Shown in pieces: positions 55,029 to 63,921 of a stretch of 64,000 bases of DNA (its first letter is position 1; every line of letters starts with the position of its first letter). The stretch is from Lentzea cavernae (GTDB lineage: Bacteria > Actinomycetota > Actinomycetes > Mycobacteriales > Pseudonocardiaceae). The translations under genes and the position numbers were made by a program. The stretch lies in assembly GCF_014653695.1 (NCBI RefSeq), contig NZ_BNAR01000005.1, positions 372,001 to 436,000 on the forward strand, written 5' to 3'. The notes beneath the pieces were generated by a model. That model was not told the DNA's origin and ran no database searches. It saw only the letters and a program-made list of their open reading frames with translations.

Positions 55029-56318
55029 ATGTCCCGGCGTAGGGTCGTGCTCGCCATGGCGGTCGCGGGCGCCGTGGCCTTCCTGGGCGCGGCGGGCATC
55101 GCCGTCGGCGGCACGGCACCGGGCCAGGTCGGTGCCCTGGCGGGCACGGCGGGGTGCGGCAAGGCACCGGCTCTCGCCAGCGGCCAGCACACGATCTCGA
55201 GCGGCGGCCAGAACCGCACGTACGTCCTGCGCGTGCCGCCCGGCTACGACAACAACCGCCAGTACCGGTTGTTCGTCGGCCTGCACTGGCGCGGCGGCAC
55301 CGCGAACGACGTCGACTCCGGCGGCGGTGACGGCTACAACTGGTCCTACTACGGCCTGCGCCGGCTCTCCGACACCGCGAACAACGGCACGATCTTCGTG
55401 GCACCACAGGGCAACGGCAACGGCTGGGCCAACCCCGGCGGGCAGGACCTGACGTTCATCGACGACCTGGTCCGGTTGCTGGACAACAGCCTGTGCGTCG
55501 ACACGGCCCAGCGCTACGCCGGTGGCTTCAGCTACGGCGGCGGCATGTCCTACGCGCTCGCCTGCGCCCGCGCCAAGGTGTTCCGGGCGGTCGTCGTCTA
55601 CTCGGGCGCCGAGCTCAGCGGGTGCAGCGGGGGCAGCGACCCCATCGCCTACCTTGGCATCCACGGGATCAGCGACAACGTCCTGGGCATCGGCCTGGGC
55701 CGGGGGCTGCGCGACCGGTTCGTCCGCAACAACGGCTGCACCGCGCAGAACGCGCCGGAACCGCGGGCCGGCAGCAGGACGCACGTCGTCACGGCCTTCA
55801 GCGGCTGCCGCGCCGGCTACCCGGTGGTGTGGGCCGCGTTCGACGGCGGCCACACCCCGGGCCCGATCGACTCGGGCGGCGACGGCTGGCGCACCTGGAC
55901 GTCCGGGGAGGCCTGGAAGTTCATCACCCAGTTCGACGGCGGTCCCGGCCCGACCACGACCACCACCACGACGACCACGACCTCGAACCCGCCGGGTGGC
56001 GCGGACTGCCGGGTAGGCGACGTGATCAACGCCTGGAACACCGGCCTGACCTCGAACATCACCATCACGAACACGAGCTCGACGCCGATCAGCGGCTGGT
56101 CGCTCGTCTTCACCCTGCCCGGCGGCCAGACCATCACCTCCGGCTGGGGCGCCACCTACTCCCCCGCGTCGGGCCAGGTGACGGCCAGGAACGTGTCCTA
56201 CAACGCCGACATCGCGCCCAACGCGTCCATCACGGTCGGCTTCCAGGCGAACCACACCGGCAACGCCTCCGCCCCGGCCTCGTTCGCCCTCAACGGCAAG
56301 ACGTGCGCGGCCGCGTGA
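55029..56318 (+). CDS. Secreted CE1-like (feruloyl esterase-type) esterase with CBM2
   Basis: The 429-residue product has an N-terminal signal helix (AMAVAGAVAFLGAAGIAVGG). An alpha/beta-hydrolase domain (about 40-300) holds the nucleophile elbow GGFSYGGGMSY, TYVLRVPPGYDNNRQYRLFV and the catalytic His in FDGGHTPGP. It resembles CE1-type feruloyl or acetylxylan esterases (FaeD-like). A Thr-rich linker precedes a CBM2 (about 330-429: DVINAWNTGLTSNITITNTS, ISGWSLVFTLPGGQTITSGW). It would remove ferulate or acetate esters from arabinoxylan. It is the last intact gene of the xylan cluster. Confidence 0.88.
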   Translation: MSRRRVVLAMAVAGAVAFLGAAGIAVGGTAPGQVGALAGTAGCGKAPALASGQHTISSGGQNRTYVLRVPPGYDNNRQYRLFVGLHWRGGTANDVDSGGGDGYNWSYYGLRRLSDTANNGTIFVAPQGNGNGWANPGGQDLTFIDDLVRLLDNSLCVDTAQRYAGGFSYGGGMSYALACARAKVFRAVVVYSGAELSGCSGGSDPIAYLGIHGISDNVLGIGLGRGLRDRFVRNNGCTAQNAPEPRAGSRTHVVTAFSGCRAGYPVVWAAFDGGHTPGPIDSGGDGWRTWTSGEAWKFITQFDGGPGPTTTTTTTTTTSNPPGGADCRVGDVINAWNTGLTSNITITNTSSTPISGWSLVFTLPGGQTITSGWGATYSPASGQVTARNVSYNADIAPNASITVGFQANHTGNASAPASFALNGKTCAAA

Positions 56319-56340
56319 GGACCACGGAAGAGAAACCCGT

Positions 56341-56529
56341 GCGACGCGACTCCAACAACGAGCGTCGTCGCTGATCGCGGCGGCCGCACTGGTCCTCTCC
56401 GGTGCCGGTACCGCCCAGGCGCAGGCACCGGCCGTGCTCGCGGGCACGGCCGGTGCGGGCAGACCCGGCGCGCTGATCCGCCGTGGTGCACCACACTCGT
56501 CTTATTGCACCGTCCAGCCGGTACAATAA
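56341..56529 (+). pseudogene. Orphan signal-peptide remnant of a secreted protein
   Basis: One frame reads SSLIAAAALVLSGAGTAQAQ followed by APAVLAGTAGAGRPGALIRR, then runs into the TetR operator and stops at TAA 56527-56529. The start is a perfect Sec signal peptide with an AQA cut site, but no protein follows and the only upstream start lies in another frame. It is probably the 5' stump of another secreted enzyme of the xylan cluster, cut by a deletion or rearrangement. Confidence 0.55.
56502..56529. promoter_or_regulatory. Inverted repeat, putative TetR operator before the MFS gene
   Basis: TTATTGCACC (56502-56511) and GGTACAATAA (56520-56529) form a 10-bp inverted repeat with one mismatch and an 8-base spacer. 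It ends five bases before the MFS start codon and is much richer in A/T than its surroundings. Confidence 0.7.
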
Positions 56530-56533
56530 CTCC

Positions 56534-58069
56534 ATGACTCGTGGGAACGCACAAACGTCGGCGGAGGTGCCGGCTCTCCATCGACGCAGGTGGGCGGCGT
56601 TGGTGGTGCTGGTCGGCTCGATGCTGCTGCTGGCCATCGACGGCACGGTGCTGTACCTGGCGGTCCCGTCGTTGACCGCGGACCTCGCGCCGAGCTTGAC
56701 GCAGGTCCTGTGGATCGGCGACGTCTACGCGCTGGCGCTGGCGGGTCTGCTGGTGACCACGGGCACGCTCGCCGACCGGCTCGGCCGCAAGCGCGTGCTG
56801 CTGGTGGGGACCGCGGCGTTCGGTGCCGCGTCGGCGCTGGCGGCGTTCGCGCCGAACGCGGAGATGCTGATCGCGGCACGGCTGCTGCTCGGTGTGGCCG
56901 GAGCGACGATCATGCCGTCCACGCTGTCGATCATCCGCAACATGTTCCCCGACCAGGCCGAACGCACGAAGGCGATCGCGATCTGGTCAGCCGCCTCTGC
57001 CGGCGGCATGGCGCTGGGGCCGCTGGTCGGCGGGCTGCTGCTGGAGCACTTCTGGTGGGGCTCGGTATTCCTGATCAACGTGCCCGTGGTGCTGGTGTTC
57101 CTGGTGGCGGGCGCGATCCTCCTGCCGGAGTCGCGCAATCCGCGACCGGGCCGGTTCGACCTGCTGTCCGCGGCGATGTCGATGACGGCCATCGTCCCGC
57201 TGGTCTACGCCGTCAAACACGCCATCAGCGCCGGCCTGGACTTCCAGACGGTGCTCGCCACGGCGGTCGGCGTGGCCGCGGGTGTGCTGTTCGTCCGCCG
57301 TCAGCGCCGGCTGGAGACGCCGCTGATCGACGTGGAGCTGTTCGCCAACAAGGCTTTCAGCGGGGCGGTGCTGGCCAACTTCGTCGCGATCTTCGCGCTG
57401 ATGGGCGTGTTGTTCTTCTTCTCCCAGTACCTGCAGCTCGTGCGCGGCCTGCGCCCGTTGGCCGCCGGGCTGGTCGAGCTGCCCACGACCGTGGCGTCCA
57501 TCCTGGCCGTCGCCGTGGTCGGGGTGCTCGTGGCCCGTCTGGGAACCGGCCGTGCCGTGGCAGCGGGCCTGCTGCTCGCCGCGCTCGGCCTGGTGCTCGT
57601 CGCGGTCGCGGAGAACGCCGACGACACCCTGTGGCTGGCGGCGGCCCTGCTCCCGCTGGGGCTGGGCATCGGCGTGGCGATGACGCTCACCGTCGACGCC
57701 GTGGTCTCCGCGGTGCCGTCCGAACGCGCCGGTGCCGCCTCGGCCATCTCCGAGACTGCCTTCGAGCTCGGCGGCGCGCTCGGCATCGCCCTGCTCGGCT
57801 CGACGGTGACCCTGGTCTACCGGGCGTCGCTGGACCTGCCCGCCACCCTGCCCGGCCCCGCCCGCGCGGCCACGGAGGACTCCCTGGCCGCGGCGGTCAA
57901 CACGGTTCGCGACAGCCCCGGCGTGATCGAGGCGGCACGCGACGCGTTCACGACCGCCATGCAGGTCACGTCCGTCGTCGCCGCCGCGATCACCGTGATC
58001 GCCGCCCTCATCGCCTGGTTCACCATCCCCTCCGGTAGGAAGAGCGCCACCACCACGACCGAGGAGTAG
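56534..58069 (+). CDS. MFS multidrug exporter, DHA2 type
   Basis: From the ATG at 56534 the product has 511 residues and about 14 membrane helices. Motifs include LLLAIDGTVLYLAVPSLTAD (motif D1), TLADRLGRKRVLLVG (motif A) and SAASAGGMALGPLVGGLLLE (motif C). This is the drug:H+ antiporter-2 (QacA/SmvA-like) family. The next gene, a TetR regulator, starts four bases after its stop; both are under the palindrome upstream. Substrates are unknown. Confidence 0.92.
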   Translation: MTRGNAQTSAEVPALHRRRWAALVVLVGSMLLLAIDGTVLYLAVPSLTADLAPSLTQVLWIGDVYALALAGLLVTTGTLADRLGRKRVLLVGTAAFGAASALAAFAPNAEMLIAARLLLGVAGATIMPSTLSIIRNMFPDQAERTKAIAIWSAASAGGMALGPLVGGLLLEHFWWGSVFLINVPVVLVFLVAGAILLPESRNPRPGRFDLLSAAMSMTAIVPLVYAVKHAISAGLDFQTVLATAVGVAAGVLFVRRQRRLETPLIDVELFANKAFSGAVLANFVAIFALMGVLFFFSQYLQLVRGLRPLAAGLVELPTTVASILAVAVVGVLVARLGTGRAVAAGLLLAALGLVLVAVAENADDTLWLAAALLPLGLGIGVAMTLTVDAVVSAVPSERAGAASAISETAFELGGALGIALLGSTVTLVYRASLDLPATLPGPARAATEDSLAAAVNTVRDSPGVIEAARDAFTTAMQVTSVVAAAITVIAALIAWFTIPSGRKSATTTTEE

Positions 58070-58072
58070 TCC

Positions 58073-58663
58073 ATGCCGCGTGTAGCCGGGCGCACCCCCG
58101 AGGACACCCGCCGCGTGCTGCTGGACGCCGCGGGCTCGTGCATCCGCGCCCGCGGCACCTCCGCGACCCTCGACCACATCGCCAAGGAAGCGGGCGTGTC
58201 CAAGGGTGGTCTCCTGCACCACTTCGCCACCAAGGACGACCTCGTGCGGGCACTCGCCCAGGACCTGTTCGACCGGTTCCGCGCCGACGTCCTCGCCGCC
58301 GCGGACCTCGACGACGTCGCACCGGGGCGCCTGACCCGCGCCTACGTCCGGGTCAGCGCCGAGTTCTCCCACGACCCCGGCAAGTTCCGGGACCTGGTCC
58401 CCCTGCTCAGCCACCTCGCGACCGTCCCGGAGATCACCGAGCTCGCCCGCGAGGACACCCTCCGCTGGCACGACGACCTCGCCGCCGACGGCCTCCCGCC
58501 CCACGTCACCGCACTGATCACGGCCGCGGCCGACGGCATCAGCGCCATGCCCGCCTGGCACCACCACCCGGACCGCAAGCCGCTGACCGATCTCGAAGCC
58601 CTCCTGATCGGGCTCACGACGCCCGGCCCCGCGTGGGACCACCTCGCCCCACCGCGCGGCTGA
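58073..58663 (+). CDS. TetR-family regulator of the exporter
   Basis: The 196-residue product has the TetR DNA-binding domain (TPEDTRRVLLDAAGSCIRAR, TLDHIAKEAGVSKGGLLHHF, then ATKDDLVRALAQDL) and a ligand-binding C-terminal domain (TetR_C_37-like). It is in one operon with the MFS exporter and probably represses it through the palindrome at 56502-56529 until a drug binds. Confidence 0.93.
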   Translation: MPRVAGRTPEDTRRVLLDAAGSCIRARGTSATLDHIAKEAGVSKGGLLHHFATKDDLVRALAQDLFDRFRADVLAAADLDDVAPGRLTRAYVRVSAEFSHDPGKFRDLVPLLSHLATVPEITELAREDTLRWHDDLAADGLPPHVTALITAAADGISAMPAWHHHPDRKPLTDLEALLIGLTTPGPAWDHLAPPRG

Positions 58664-58750
58664 TCTTCGCGCCACACCCACGGCGGGGCACCGGTTCAGC
58701 AGCAGAACGCCGGTCCCGGCACCGCCGGACCCCTCGCGAGCCGGCCGACG

Positions 58751-59329
58751 TCACGCCGTGGGGTGGAGGTGGCTGCGCTTCCCGTCGGTGTCGAGGATGA
58801 CGAGGATCTCCGCCGGTCCGCCGTGCGCCTTGATGGCGTGGGGGGTCATGGTGGAGAACTCGGCGGCCTGGCCGGTCTCCACGCGGATGGCGCGCTCGCC
58901 GAGGATCAGCGCGACGGTGCCCGACAGAACGGTGAACCACTCCTTCCCGGGGTGAACTCCGAGCTGGTCGACTCCCGGTCCGTGCGCCTCGTCGGTGATG
59001 CGCATCTTGGCGACGGTGACACCGGCGGGCGCGGATCCGCGGCTCAGCAGCCAGGTGGTCAGTCCGCGTTGCTCGTCGCGCTCGGGCCTGATCACGACGT
59101 CGTCGTCGTTGACGGCCTCGACCAACTCGTCGACCGAGGTCGTCAGAGCGTGTGCCAGTGCGGTCAGCTGCTCGAGGGTCATGCGCTGGCGCCCTGTCTC
59201 GATGCGGCTCAGACCGGACGGGCTCATGTGGGCGCGCTCAGCGAGGTTGTCCAAGGACCAGCCCCGTGCCTGCCGCAGGCTCCGGATCCGCATGCGGACC
59301 ACCCTGTCCAAATCGCCTTCTTGCGTCAT
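58751..59329 (-). CDS. XRE-family regulator with C-terminal cupin
   Basis: The 192-residue product has an N-terminal lambda-type helix-turn-helix (ARGWSLDNLAERAHMSPSGL, SRIETGRQRMTLEQL) and a C-terminal cupin (LGVHPGKEWFTVLSGTVALI, RVETGQAAEFSTMTPHAIKA). Such regulators sense small ligands. The ATG at 59329 is preferred; the ATG at 59356 overlaps the operator. It is divergent from the methyltransferase gene by 47 bases. Confidence 0.9.
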   Translation of the reverse strand: MTQEGDLDRVVRMRIRSLRQARGWSLDNLAERAHMSPSGLSRIETGRQRMTLEQLTALAHALTTSVDELVEAVNDDDVVIRPERDEQRGLTTWLLSRGSAPAGVTVAKMRITDEAHGPGVDQLGVHPGKEWFTVLSGTVALILGERAIRVETGQAAEFSTMTPHAIKAHGGPAEILVILDTDGKRSHLHPTA

Positions 59330-59359
59330 ATGCAAGAGTGTATGCGAGCCGTGCAAGTC
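59320..59359. promoter_or_regulatory. Dyad and repeated ATGCAAG-type boxes between XRE and methyltransferase genes
   Basis: CTTGC (59320-59324) and GCAAG (59332-59336) form a dyad around TCATAT. ATGCAAG (59330), ATGCGAG (59342) and GTGCAAG (59351) repeat at 9-12 base steps in the divergent gap. They may be the XRE regulator's sites. Confidence 0.45.
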
Positions 59360-59376
59360 GCCGTTACGGTCGAAAC

Positions 59377-60222
59377 ATGAACAGCACCGAGACTCGCCCG
59401 TCCGACCAGGACCACTCCGGAGCCGACGTGGCCACCATCGCGATGGCCGAACTCCTGGACCTGGACGCCGAGGTCCTCCGGACCTACCTGTCCGAGCTGG
59501 TCGACTGGCTGGGCGAACTGTCCGACCGGGAACCCGACCACATCACCGACCTGGGCAGCGGGACCGGGACCGGCACCCTCGCCCTCGCGCGGCGGTTCAC
59601 GCGGGCCGACGTCACCGCCGTGGACCTCTCTCCCCAGATGCTCCACCTGCTGCGGTCGAAGGCGACCGCGCTCGGCCTGTCCGGCCGGGTCCGGGGCGTC
59701 TGGGCCGACCTGGACCAGGACTGGCCGCGGCTTCGGACCAGCGACCTGATCTGGGCGGCCGCGTCACTGCACCACGTGACCGATCCCGGCCGGGTGCTGG
59801 CCGCGGCGTTCGACAACCTGCGGCCCGGTGGCCTGCTGGCCGTCACCGAGATGGACTTCTTCCCCCGGTTCCTGCCCGACGACATCGGCGTGGGCCGGCA
59901 CGGCCTGGAAGCCCGCGTGCACGCCACGCTGAACCCGGACCCGCCCCACGACTGGTCCGAGCACCTGACGCGCGCGGGATTCGTCCTCGAGGCCACCCGG
60001 CCGTTCGTCATCGACCTGCCGGCTCCGCTGCCGCCCGCCACTGCCCGCTACGCGCAGGTGTGCCTGACGAGGCTGCGCTCCGCCCTCGACGGCCGGCTGC
60101 CCGCCGACGACCTGGCCGCACTCGCCGCGGTCCTCGACCACAACGGCGCGCACAGCGTCTTGCGACGCGACGACCTCACCGTCCGGACCACCCGCACCAC
60201 CTGGGCGGCCCGCCGTCCCTGA
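59377..60222 (+). CDS. SAM-dependent methyltransferase
   Basis: From the ATG at 59377 the product has 281 residues. It has the class I motif I ITDLGSGTGTGTLALARRF, ADVTAVDLSPQMLHLLR for the SAM ribose contact and TSDLIWAAASLHHVTDPGRV. Methyltransf_11/25-type enzymes of this kind act on varied small molecules; the substrate is unknown. It is divergent from the XRE regulator and followed by an MFS exporter gene. Confidence 0.88.
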   Translation: MNSTETRPSDQDHSGADVATIAMAELLDLDAEVLRTYLSELVDWLGELSDREPDHITDLGSGTGTGTLALARRFTRADVTAVDLSPQMLHLLRSKATALGLSGRVRGVWADLDQDWPRLRTSDLIWAAASLHHVTDPGRVLAAAFDNLRPGGLLAVTEMDFFPRFLPDDIGVGRHGLEARVHATLNPDPPHDWSEHLTRAGFVLEATRPFVIDLPAPLPPATARYAQVCLTRLRSALDGRLPADDLAALAAVLDHNGAHSVLRRDDLTVRTTRTTWAARRP

Positions 60223-60265
60223 CCCGGACAACCGCTCGTCCCTCACGCCCAGAAACGGTCTCGTC

Positions 60266-61738
60266 ATGCCCAGTTCCGGCTCGCCCCCTGGTCCCGCAGC
60301 ACCACCGCACCGCTGGCGAATCCTCGTGATCATCGGCATCGCCCAGCTGATGGTGGTCCTGGACTCCACCGTCGTGAACATCGCCCTGCCCTCGGCCCAG
60401 GCGGAGCTCGGCTTCTCCGACGGCAACCGGCAGTGGGTCATCACGGCCTACGCGCTGTCGTTCGCCGCACTGCTGCTGCTCGCCGGCCGGCTCGCCGACC
60501 TCTTCGGCCGCAAACCCGCCTTCCTCCTCGGTGCCGCGGGCTTCGCCGCCGCGTCCGTCCTCGGCGGCATGGCGACCAGCCTCAGCGTGCTGATCACCGC
60601 CCGCGTGCTGCAGGGCGTGTTCGCCGCGCTGCTCGCACCAGCCACCCTGTCCCTGCTGAACACGACGTTCACCGATCCCCGGGAGCGGGCCAAGGCCTTC
60701 GGGATCTTCGGCGGGATCGGGGCCTCCGGCACGGTCGTCGGCCTTCTCGTCGGTGGCACGCTCACCGAAGTCCTCGACTGGCGCTGGACGATGTACGTGA
60801 ACGTCCTGTTCTGCGTCGTCGCTCTCGTCGGCGGCTGGAAGCTGCTGGGCAACACCCGCGACGCCGTGAACTCCGCGCTGGACCTGCCCGGCACCGTGCT
60901 CATCTCGGCCGGCCTCTTCGCCGTCGTCTACGGGCTGTCCAACGCCGAGTCGCACAGCTGGAGTTCACCCCTGACGTGGGGAATTTTCACCTCTGGTGTG
61001 CTGCTGGTGGCAGCGTTCACCTGGTGGCAGACGCGTGCGAAGCACCCCCTGCTGCCGCTGCGCATCCTCACCGACCGGAACCGCGCCGCCTCCTTCACCA
61101 CACTCCTGCTCACCGGCGCGGGCCTGTTCGGGGTCCTGCTCTTCCTCACCTACTACCTGCAGCTCGATCTCGGCTTCAGCCCCGTCGAGACCGGCCTGGC
61201 GTTCCTGCCGATGATCGTCGTCATGATGGTGATGGCCCAGGTCGCCACGATGAAGCTCGTCCCCCGGCTGGGGCCGAGGGTGGTGCTGCCCGCCGGGTTC
61301 CTCCTCGCCGCCGCCGGTCTGATCGGCCTGACGAACATCAGCCTCACCTCCGGCTACGTCACCGACGTCCTGCCGCCGCTGCTGCTGTTCGGCGCGGGAC
61401 TGGGCACGGTCGTCCCCGCCTCGATGTCACTGGCGACCACCGGCGTCGACGCGGCGGACGCCGGCGTGGCCTCGGCGGCGGTCAACGCCGTGCAGCAGGT
61501 CGGCGGCTCCATCGGCACCGCCCTGCTCAACACCCTCGCCGCCAGTGCCGCCGCCGCGTACCTCGCCGGCAAGGACCCCTCCGACACCACGGCGCGCGCG
61601 AGCGCTGCCATCACGAGCTACACCACCGCCTTCTGGTGGTCCGCCGGGATCTTCGCGGCCGGCGCGGTCATCACCGCACTCCTCCACCGCCGTCATGCGG
61701 CGCCCACCTCACGACAAGCGGCACCTTCCCCGAGCTGA
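60266..61738 (+). CDS. MFS exporter, DHA2 type (second)
   Basis: The 490-residue product has about 14 helices with QLMVVLDSTVVNIALPSAQA (motif D1), AGRLADLFGRKPAFLLGAAG (motif A) and GGIGASGTVVGLLVGGTLTE (motif C). It is a DHA2-type drug exporter similar to the one at 56.5 kb. It follows the methyltransferase gene by 43 bases and precedes the hydrolase gene by 40 bases, so the three probably share a transcript. Confidence 0.93.
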   Translation: MPSSGSPPGPAAPPHRWRILVIIGIAQLMVVLDSTVVNIALPSAQAELGFSDGNRQWVITAYALSFAALLLLAGRLADLFGRKPAFLLGAAGFAAASVLGGMATSLSVLITARVLQGVFAALLAPATLSLLNTTFTDPRERAKAFGIFGGIGASGTVVGLLVGGTLTEVLDWRWTMYVNVLFCVVALVGGWKLLGNTRDAVNSALDLPGTVLISAGLFAVVYGLSNAESHSWSSPLTWGIFTSGVLLVAAFTWWQTRAKHPLLPLRILTDRNRAASFTTLLLTGAGLFGVLLFLTYYLQLDLGFSPVETGLAFLPMIVVMMVMAQVATMKLVPRLGPRVVLPAGFLLAAAGLIGLTNISLTSGYVTDVLPPLLLFGAGLGTVVPASMSLATTGVDAADAGVASAAVNAVQQVGGSIGTALLNTLAASAAAAYLAGKDPSDTTARASAAITSYTTAFWWSAGIFAAGAVITALLHRRHAAPTSRQAAPSPS

Positions 61739-61778
61739 CACCCCGTCCCTACCGCACCGAACCCAGGTGGGAGTGCAC

Positions 61779-62957
61779 ATGACAGAGATCCACGGCTTCG
61801 CCGACGAAGGCTTCGGGCCCGTCGCCGACGTCTTCAGGGACAACTTCACCCGCGGCACCGAGACCGGTGCCGCCCTCGCCGTCTACCACCGCGGCCGACT
61901 GGTCGTCGACCTGCACGGCGGCGTCACCGACAGCAGCACCGGACACCTCTGGAACACCGGCACCGTCGCCGTCGGGTTCTCCGTCACCAAGGGCCTCATG
62001 GCCCTGTGCGGTCACCTGGCCCAGCAGCGCGGCCTGCTCGACTTCGACGCCCCCGTCACGTCCCTGTGGCCGGAGTTCGGCGCTCACGGCAAGGAGCGCA
62101 CCACGATCCGCGACGTGTTCGCCCACCGCGCCGGCCTGGTCGCCCTCGACACCGACCTGACGTTCGAGGACCTCGCCCGCTGGACACCCGTCATCACCGC
62201 CGTGGAAGCCCAGCGGCCGCACTGGGAACCCGGCACCGACTTCGGGTACCACGCCCTGACCTTCGGCTGGCTGACGGGCGAGATCCTCCGGCGCGCCACC
62301 GGCCTGCGGCCCCACGAGTTGCTGGACGAGTACCTCGCCGCACCGTTGAAGGCCGATGCCTGGATCGGCCTGCCTCGCTCCGCCGAGTCCCGTGTCGCCC
62401 GCATCCACCCCGCACCCGAGGTCACGGACCCGGAAGCGCTCGCCCTCGTCGAGAAGGTGATGAACATGCCGGTCTTCCTGAGGTCCGTGACGATGGGCGG
62501 GGTACTCCCCGCGCGGTTCCTCGACGACGGCCCCAGCGACTACAACTCGTCCGCATTCCACGCGGCGGAGATCCCCGCCGCCAACGGCATCATGTCCGCC
62601 AACGCCCTGGCCAAGATCTACAGTGCGGCGGTGTCCACTGTGGACGGCACGCCAAGGCTGCTCACCGACGAGAGCATCACCGACGCGCTGACTCCGCGCT
62701 CCAGCGGCCCCGGCTGGCCCGGCGTGCTCACGCCGCCCGGACTCCGCTTCTCCACCGGATTCCTCGTCGGCGGACACCCCGGCCGTCCCCTGCTCTCCGG
62801 CTCCTCGTTCGGCCACGACGGGGGCAACGGCGGTCTCGGCTTCGCCGACGCCGAGGCCGAGATCGGCTTCGGCTACCTCAACAACCAGCTGGCGAACCCC
62901 GTAGATCAGCGAGCCGACCGCCTCACCGCGGCACTCCGGAAGTCCCTCACCCGCTGA
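61779..62957 (+). CDS. Beta-lactamase-family serine hydrolase (EstB-like)
   Basis: From the ATG at 61779, behind GGTGGGAG, the product has 392 residues. It has FSVTKGLMAL with the S-x-x-K nucleophile, FGYHALTFGWLTGEILRR with the Tyr motif, and HDGGNGGLGFADAEAEIGFG near the third motif. No signal peptide is seen, so it is probably a cytoplasmic esterase or peptidase of the class C/EstB type rather than a beta-lactamase. A palindromic GTCCACTGTGGAC lies inside it at 62633-62645. Confidence 0.88.
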   Translation: MTEIHGFADEGFGPVADVFRDNFTRGTETGAALAVYHRGRLVVDLHGGVTDSSTGHLWNTGTVAVGFSVTKGLMALCGHLAQQRGLLDFDAPVTSLWPEFGAHGKERTTIRDVFAHRAGLVALDTDLTFEDLARWTPVITAVEAQRPHWEPGTDFGYHALTFGWLTGEILRRATGLRPHELLDEYLAAPLKADAWIGLPRSAESRVARIHPAPEVTDPEALALVEKVMNMPVFLRSVTMGGVLPARFLDDGPSDYNSSAFHAAEIPAANGIMSANALAKIYSAAVSTVDGTPRLLTDESITDALTPRSSGPGWPGVLTPPGLRFSTGFLVGGHPGRPLLSGSSFGHDGGNGGLGFADAEAEIGFGYLNNQLANPVDQRADRLTAALRKSLTR

Positions 62958-62962
62958 AGGCA

Positions 62963-63448
62963 TCAGCGCCGGGAAGCCCGCACAGCTTCGCCGAAGGTCC
63001 ACAGCGCGGCCCCGAGCAGCACCACGTCCTTGATCAGGAACTGGCCGCCGTCGACGGAGAGGAAGGGAAACCCGCCGGTGGTCACGCCTGGGGTGGTGAG
63101 CAGGAAGCTCAGCGTGCCGAGGAAGAGCAGCACCGCCAGGGCGCTGCCCGCCGCGGACACCAAGGGCCACAGTGGACGGAGCGCGATGAGCAGCGCCGCC
63201 CCGACCTCCACCACGCCCAGGACCGCGGCGAACGAGCTGACGCCGAGGACGTCGTAGACCCAGCTCATGAGCGGGTGGTGCGTGACGAGCGGGACGATCG
63301 CCTCCGCCTCGTACGTGGTGAACTTCAGCGCTCCGATCCAGCCCACGACGAGCGCGAGGCCGTACCGCGTCACGGCCTGCCCGGCAGTTTCCGCGCGGTC
63401 CCGGACGGCGGTGGCGAGTCCTGTTCGGACGGTGTGCGGTGCGGACAC
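62963..63448 (-). CDS. DUF417 family membrane protein (RclC-like)
   Basis: The 161-residue product has four membrane helices and the motifs ALVVGWIGALKFTTYEAEAI, PLVTHHPLMSWVYDVLGV and SFLLTTPGVTTGGFPFLS. It matches DUF417 (YkgB/RclC), a family linked to reactive chlorine resistance. It follows the SnoaL-like gene by three bases and probably shares its operator. Confidence 0.87.
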   Translation of the reverse strand: MSAPHTVRTGLATAVRDRAETAGQAVTRYGLALVVGWIGALKFTTYEAEAIVPLVTHHPLMSWVYDVLGVSSFAAVLGVVEVGAALLIALRPLWPLVSAAGSALAVLLFLGTLSFLLTTPGVTTGGFPFLSVDGGQFLIKDVVLLGAALWTFGEAVRASRR

Positions 63449-63451
63449 GGC

Positions 63452-63889
63452 TCAAGCCCCCTTGAGCTGGAGCAGCAGGCCGAGGGTGTTGTAGAGGGTG
63501 TGGACGTGGACGAGCCGTCCGGCGTCGTCGAAGCTAGCGAACTCGGTGACCTCCAGGACCACTCGGCGGCCGGTCGGCTCGACCACTCCGTCCGGCGTGA
63601 CGATCGGGCCGATGTGCGTGCCCTCCATGACGAAGCGCACCGCGCCGGTGTTGCCCTGGACCAGCAAATCCTGATGGGTCAGCTTGTTCGCGCCGAAGAC
63701 GACCTTGTCGCTCTTCAGCCACGCGATGAACGCCTCGCGACCCCGGTGGGTGACACCGTTGACGCCGTTCCCCGCTCCGCCGTTGATGTCGGCGACCACG
63801 TCGTCGACGACGAGCTCCCGGCTCTTGTCGATCTCGTTGTTGTTGTAGTTCGTGTGGAACTGGCGCATGACTGCGGCGATGTCTGCCAC
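63452..63889 (-). CDS. SnoaL-like (NTF2 fold) protein
   Basis: The 145-residue product (AAVMRQFHTNYNNNEIDKSR, DVVADINGGAGNGVNGVTHR, VVLEVTEFASFDDAGRLVHV) matches SnoaL-like polyketide cyclase/nuclear transport factor 2 folds. These are small alpha+beta barrels with varied roles. It is probably a small-molecule binding or detoxification protein here, as it is transcribed with a DUF417 gene. Confidence 0.82.
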   Translation of the reverse strand: MADIAAVMRQFHTNYNNNEIDKSRELVVDDVVADINGGAGNGVNGVTHRGREAFIAWLKSDKVVFGANKLTHQDLLVQGNTGAVRFVMEGTHIGPIVTPDGVVEPTGRRVVLEVTEFASFDDAGRLVHVHTLYNTLGLLLQLKGA

Positions 63890-63921
63890 GGCACTCCCCT
63901 TCCGGAGTCGATGCCCGAAGA

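Noticed and set aside
61779-62957. Calling the serine hydrolase an antibiotic beta-lactamase
   Set aside because: It lacks a signal peptide and resembles EstB-type esterases; SxxK alone does not show beta-lactam hydrolysis.
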